Assembly: GCF_900108855.1 (NCBI RefSeq)
Contig: NZ_FNXY01000011.1
Span: forward strand, 215,867-279,866
Direction of reading: 5' to 3'
Source of the DNA: Dyadobacter koreensis
Lineage (GTDB): Bacteria; Bacteroidota; Bacteroidia; Cytophagales; Spirosomataceae
Length of the DNA: 64,000 nt
In this document: piece by piece, positions 63,617-64,000 of the stretch
How positions within the stretch are numbered: the first letter of the stretch is position 1
How the letters are laid out: each line of letters opens with the position of its first letter
Translations under genes and position numbers: made by a program
Notes under the pieces: generated by a model
What the model saw: the letters and a program-made list of their open reading frames with translations, nothing else
Databases searched by the model: none
Told to the model about the DNA's origin: nothing

Positions 63617-64000
63617 TCAGACGGTTGAAAGTAGAGTTTCCGGTGTTTCGTGATGTAAATTAACAAATTCTTTTGGAGTTAAATCGTTAAGCGTACTGTG
63701 CGGTCTGAAATGGTTATATTCCCACCGAAAGTCTTCGATTTTTCTTCTGACGTCGTCCAAAGATAAGAACCAATTAACCGAAAGGCATTCATCCCTGAAC
63801 TTTCCATTAAATGATTCAACATATGGGTTGTCCGTTGGTTTTCCTGGTCTTGAGAAGTCGAGCGTTACGCCATTCGAATACGCCCATAAGTCCATTTCCT
63901 TCGAAATAAATTCACTACCGTTATCGCATTGAATTCGCTGTGGAAAACATCCTTCAACCAGGCAGATTCGGCTTAATTCCTTAACAACATCAATCCCTCT
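63617..64000 (-). CDS. IS3-family transposase (OrfB), C-terminal part, cut by window edge
   Basis: The frame is open to the right edge. It reads QRIQCDNGSEFISKEMDLWA, then FSRPGKPTDNPYVESFNGKF, RDECLSVNWF and YNHFRPHSTLNDLTPKEFV. These are the DDE integrase-core blocks of IS3 transposases: DNG.EF with the second Asp, GKP.DN.. ESFNG.. RDECL.. with the catalytic Glu, and N..RPHS.L. Intact as far as it can be seen. It bounds the lanthipeptide cluster on the right. Confidence 0.92.
   Translation of the reverse strand, partial: RGIDVVKELSRICLVEGCFPQRIQCDNGSEFISKEMDLWAYSNGVTLDFSRPGKPTDNPYVESFNGKFRDECLSVNWFLSLDDVRRKIEDFRWEYNHFRPHSTLNDLTPKEFVNLHHETPETLLSTV

Noticed and set aside
1..64000. CRISPR array, rRNA operon or complete tRNA genes
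   Set aside because: No regularly spaced repeats and no rRNA or full tRNA sequence was seen on either strand by eye.

Overview
The window looks like accessory DNA of a Bacteroidota chromosome or large plasmid, probably from the Cytophagales/Sphingobacteriales side. The grounds are a secreted protein with a type IX secretion sorting domain (9404-10447), a Bacteroidetes-type tra operon in the order TraE-F-G-I-J-K-L-M-N, a -7 element of the TAnnTTTG type in front of the HU-like gene, weak Shine-Dalgarno sequences, and a class I lanthipeptide precursor with a Bacteroidetes-style leader. No species can be named from this evidence.

Region by region (+ strand unless stated). 1-3.2 kb: mobile-element cargo (a DUF932 protein, small unknown genes, and a truncated paralogue of a gene found again at 23 kb). 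3.2-5.9 kb: an AraC-type regulator divergent from an FAD monooxygenase and a small membrane protein. 5.9-8 kb: a graveyard of broken genes (IS982 and Tn3 transposase remnants, a frameshifted outer-membrane-barrel gene, IS-end repeats). 8.4-14 kb: a TetR regulator, a T9SS cargo protein, two regulators with degenerate receiver domains, a membrane protein and an ISL3-type transposase remnant. 15.4-22 kb: a Crp/Fnr regulator, a short ferredoxin-reductase-like protein and a tripartite RND efflux pump (adaptor, pump, outer-membrane factor). 23-41 kb, minus strand: much of a conjugative element, with three TraI-like secreted proteins, TraE/F/G/J/K/L/M/N and an HU-like protein. TraG, the VirB4-type ATPase, is split right after its Walker B motif by a complete 2376-nt group II intron that carries a reverse transcriptase. 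No relaxase, coupling protein or integrase lies in the window. 41-44.8 kb: decayed IS material and AT-rich DNA with little coding.

44.9-63 kb is the most interesting part: an AT-rich class I lanthipeptide gene cluster. It encodes a Cys-rich precursor (54663-54920), a split dehydratase (901-aa glutamylation part and 306-aa elimination part, plus a possible second, divergent elimination-like protein), a LanC cyclase with a roughly 240-aa C-terminal extension, and a C39-peptidase ABC exporter with an HlyD partner. Unusual tailoring candidates are a medium-chain reductase, a GT2/GT7-type glycosyltransferase, a DXD-type sugar transferase, a LicC-like nucleotidyltransferase, a GT25-LicD fusion and an erythromycin-esterase-like hydrolase. 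The gene set suggests a lanthipeptide that is further glycosylated and/or phospho-decorated, then cleaved at a double-Gly site during export. This is inference from gene content. An IS3-family element begins at the right edge.

Most assignments rest on motifs read by eye; no database search was possible. Many small ORFs between genes are decayed and are described as remnants.
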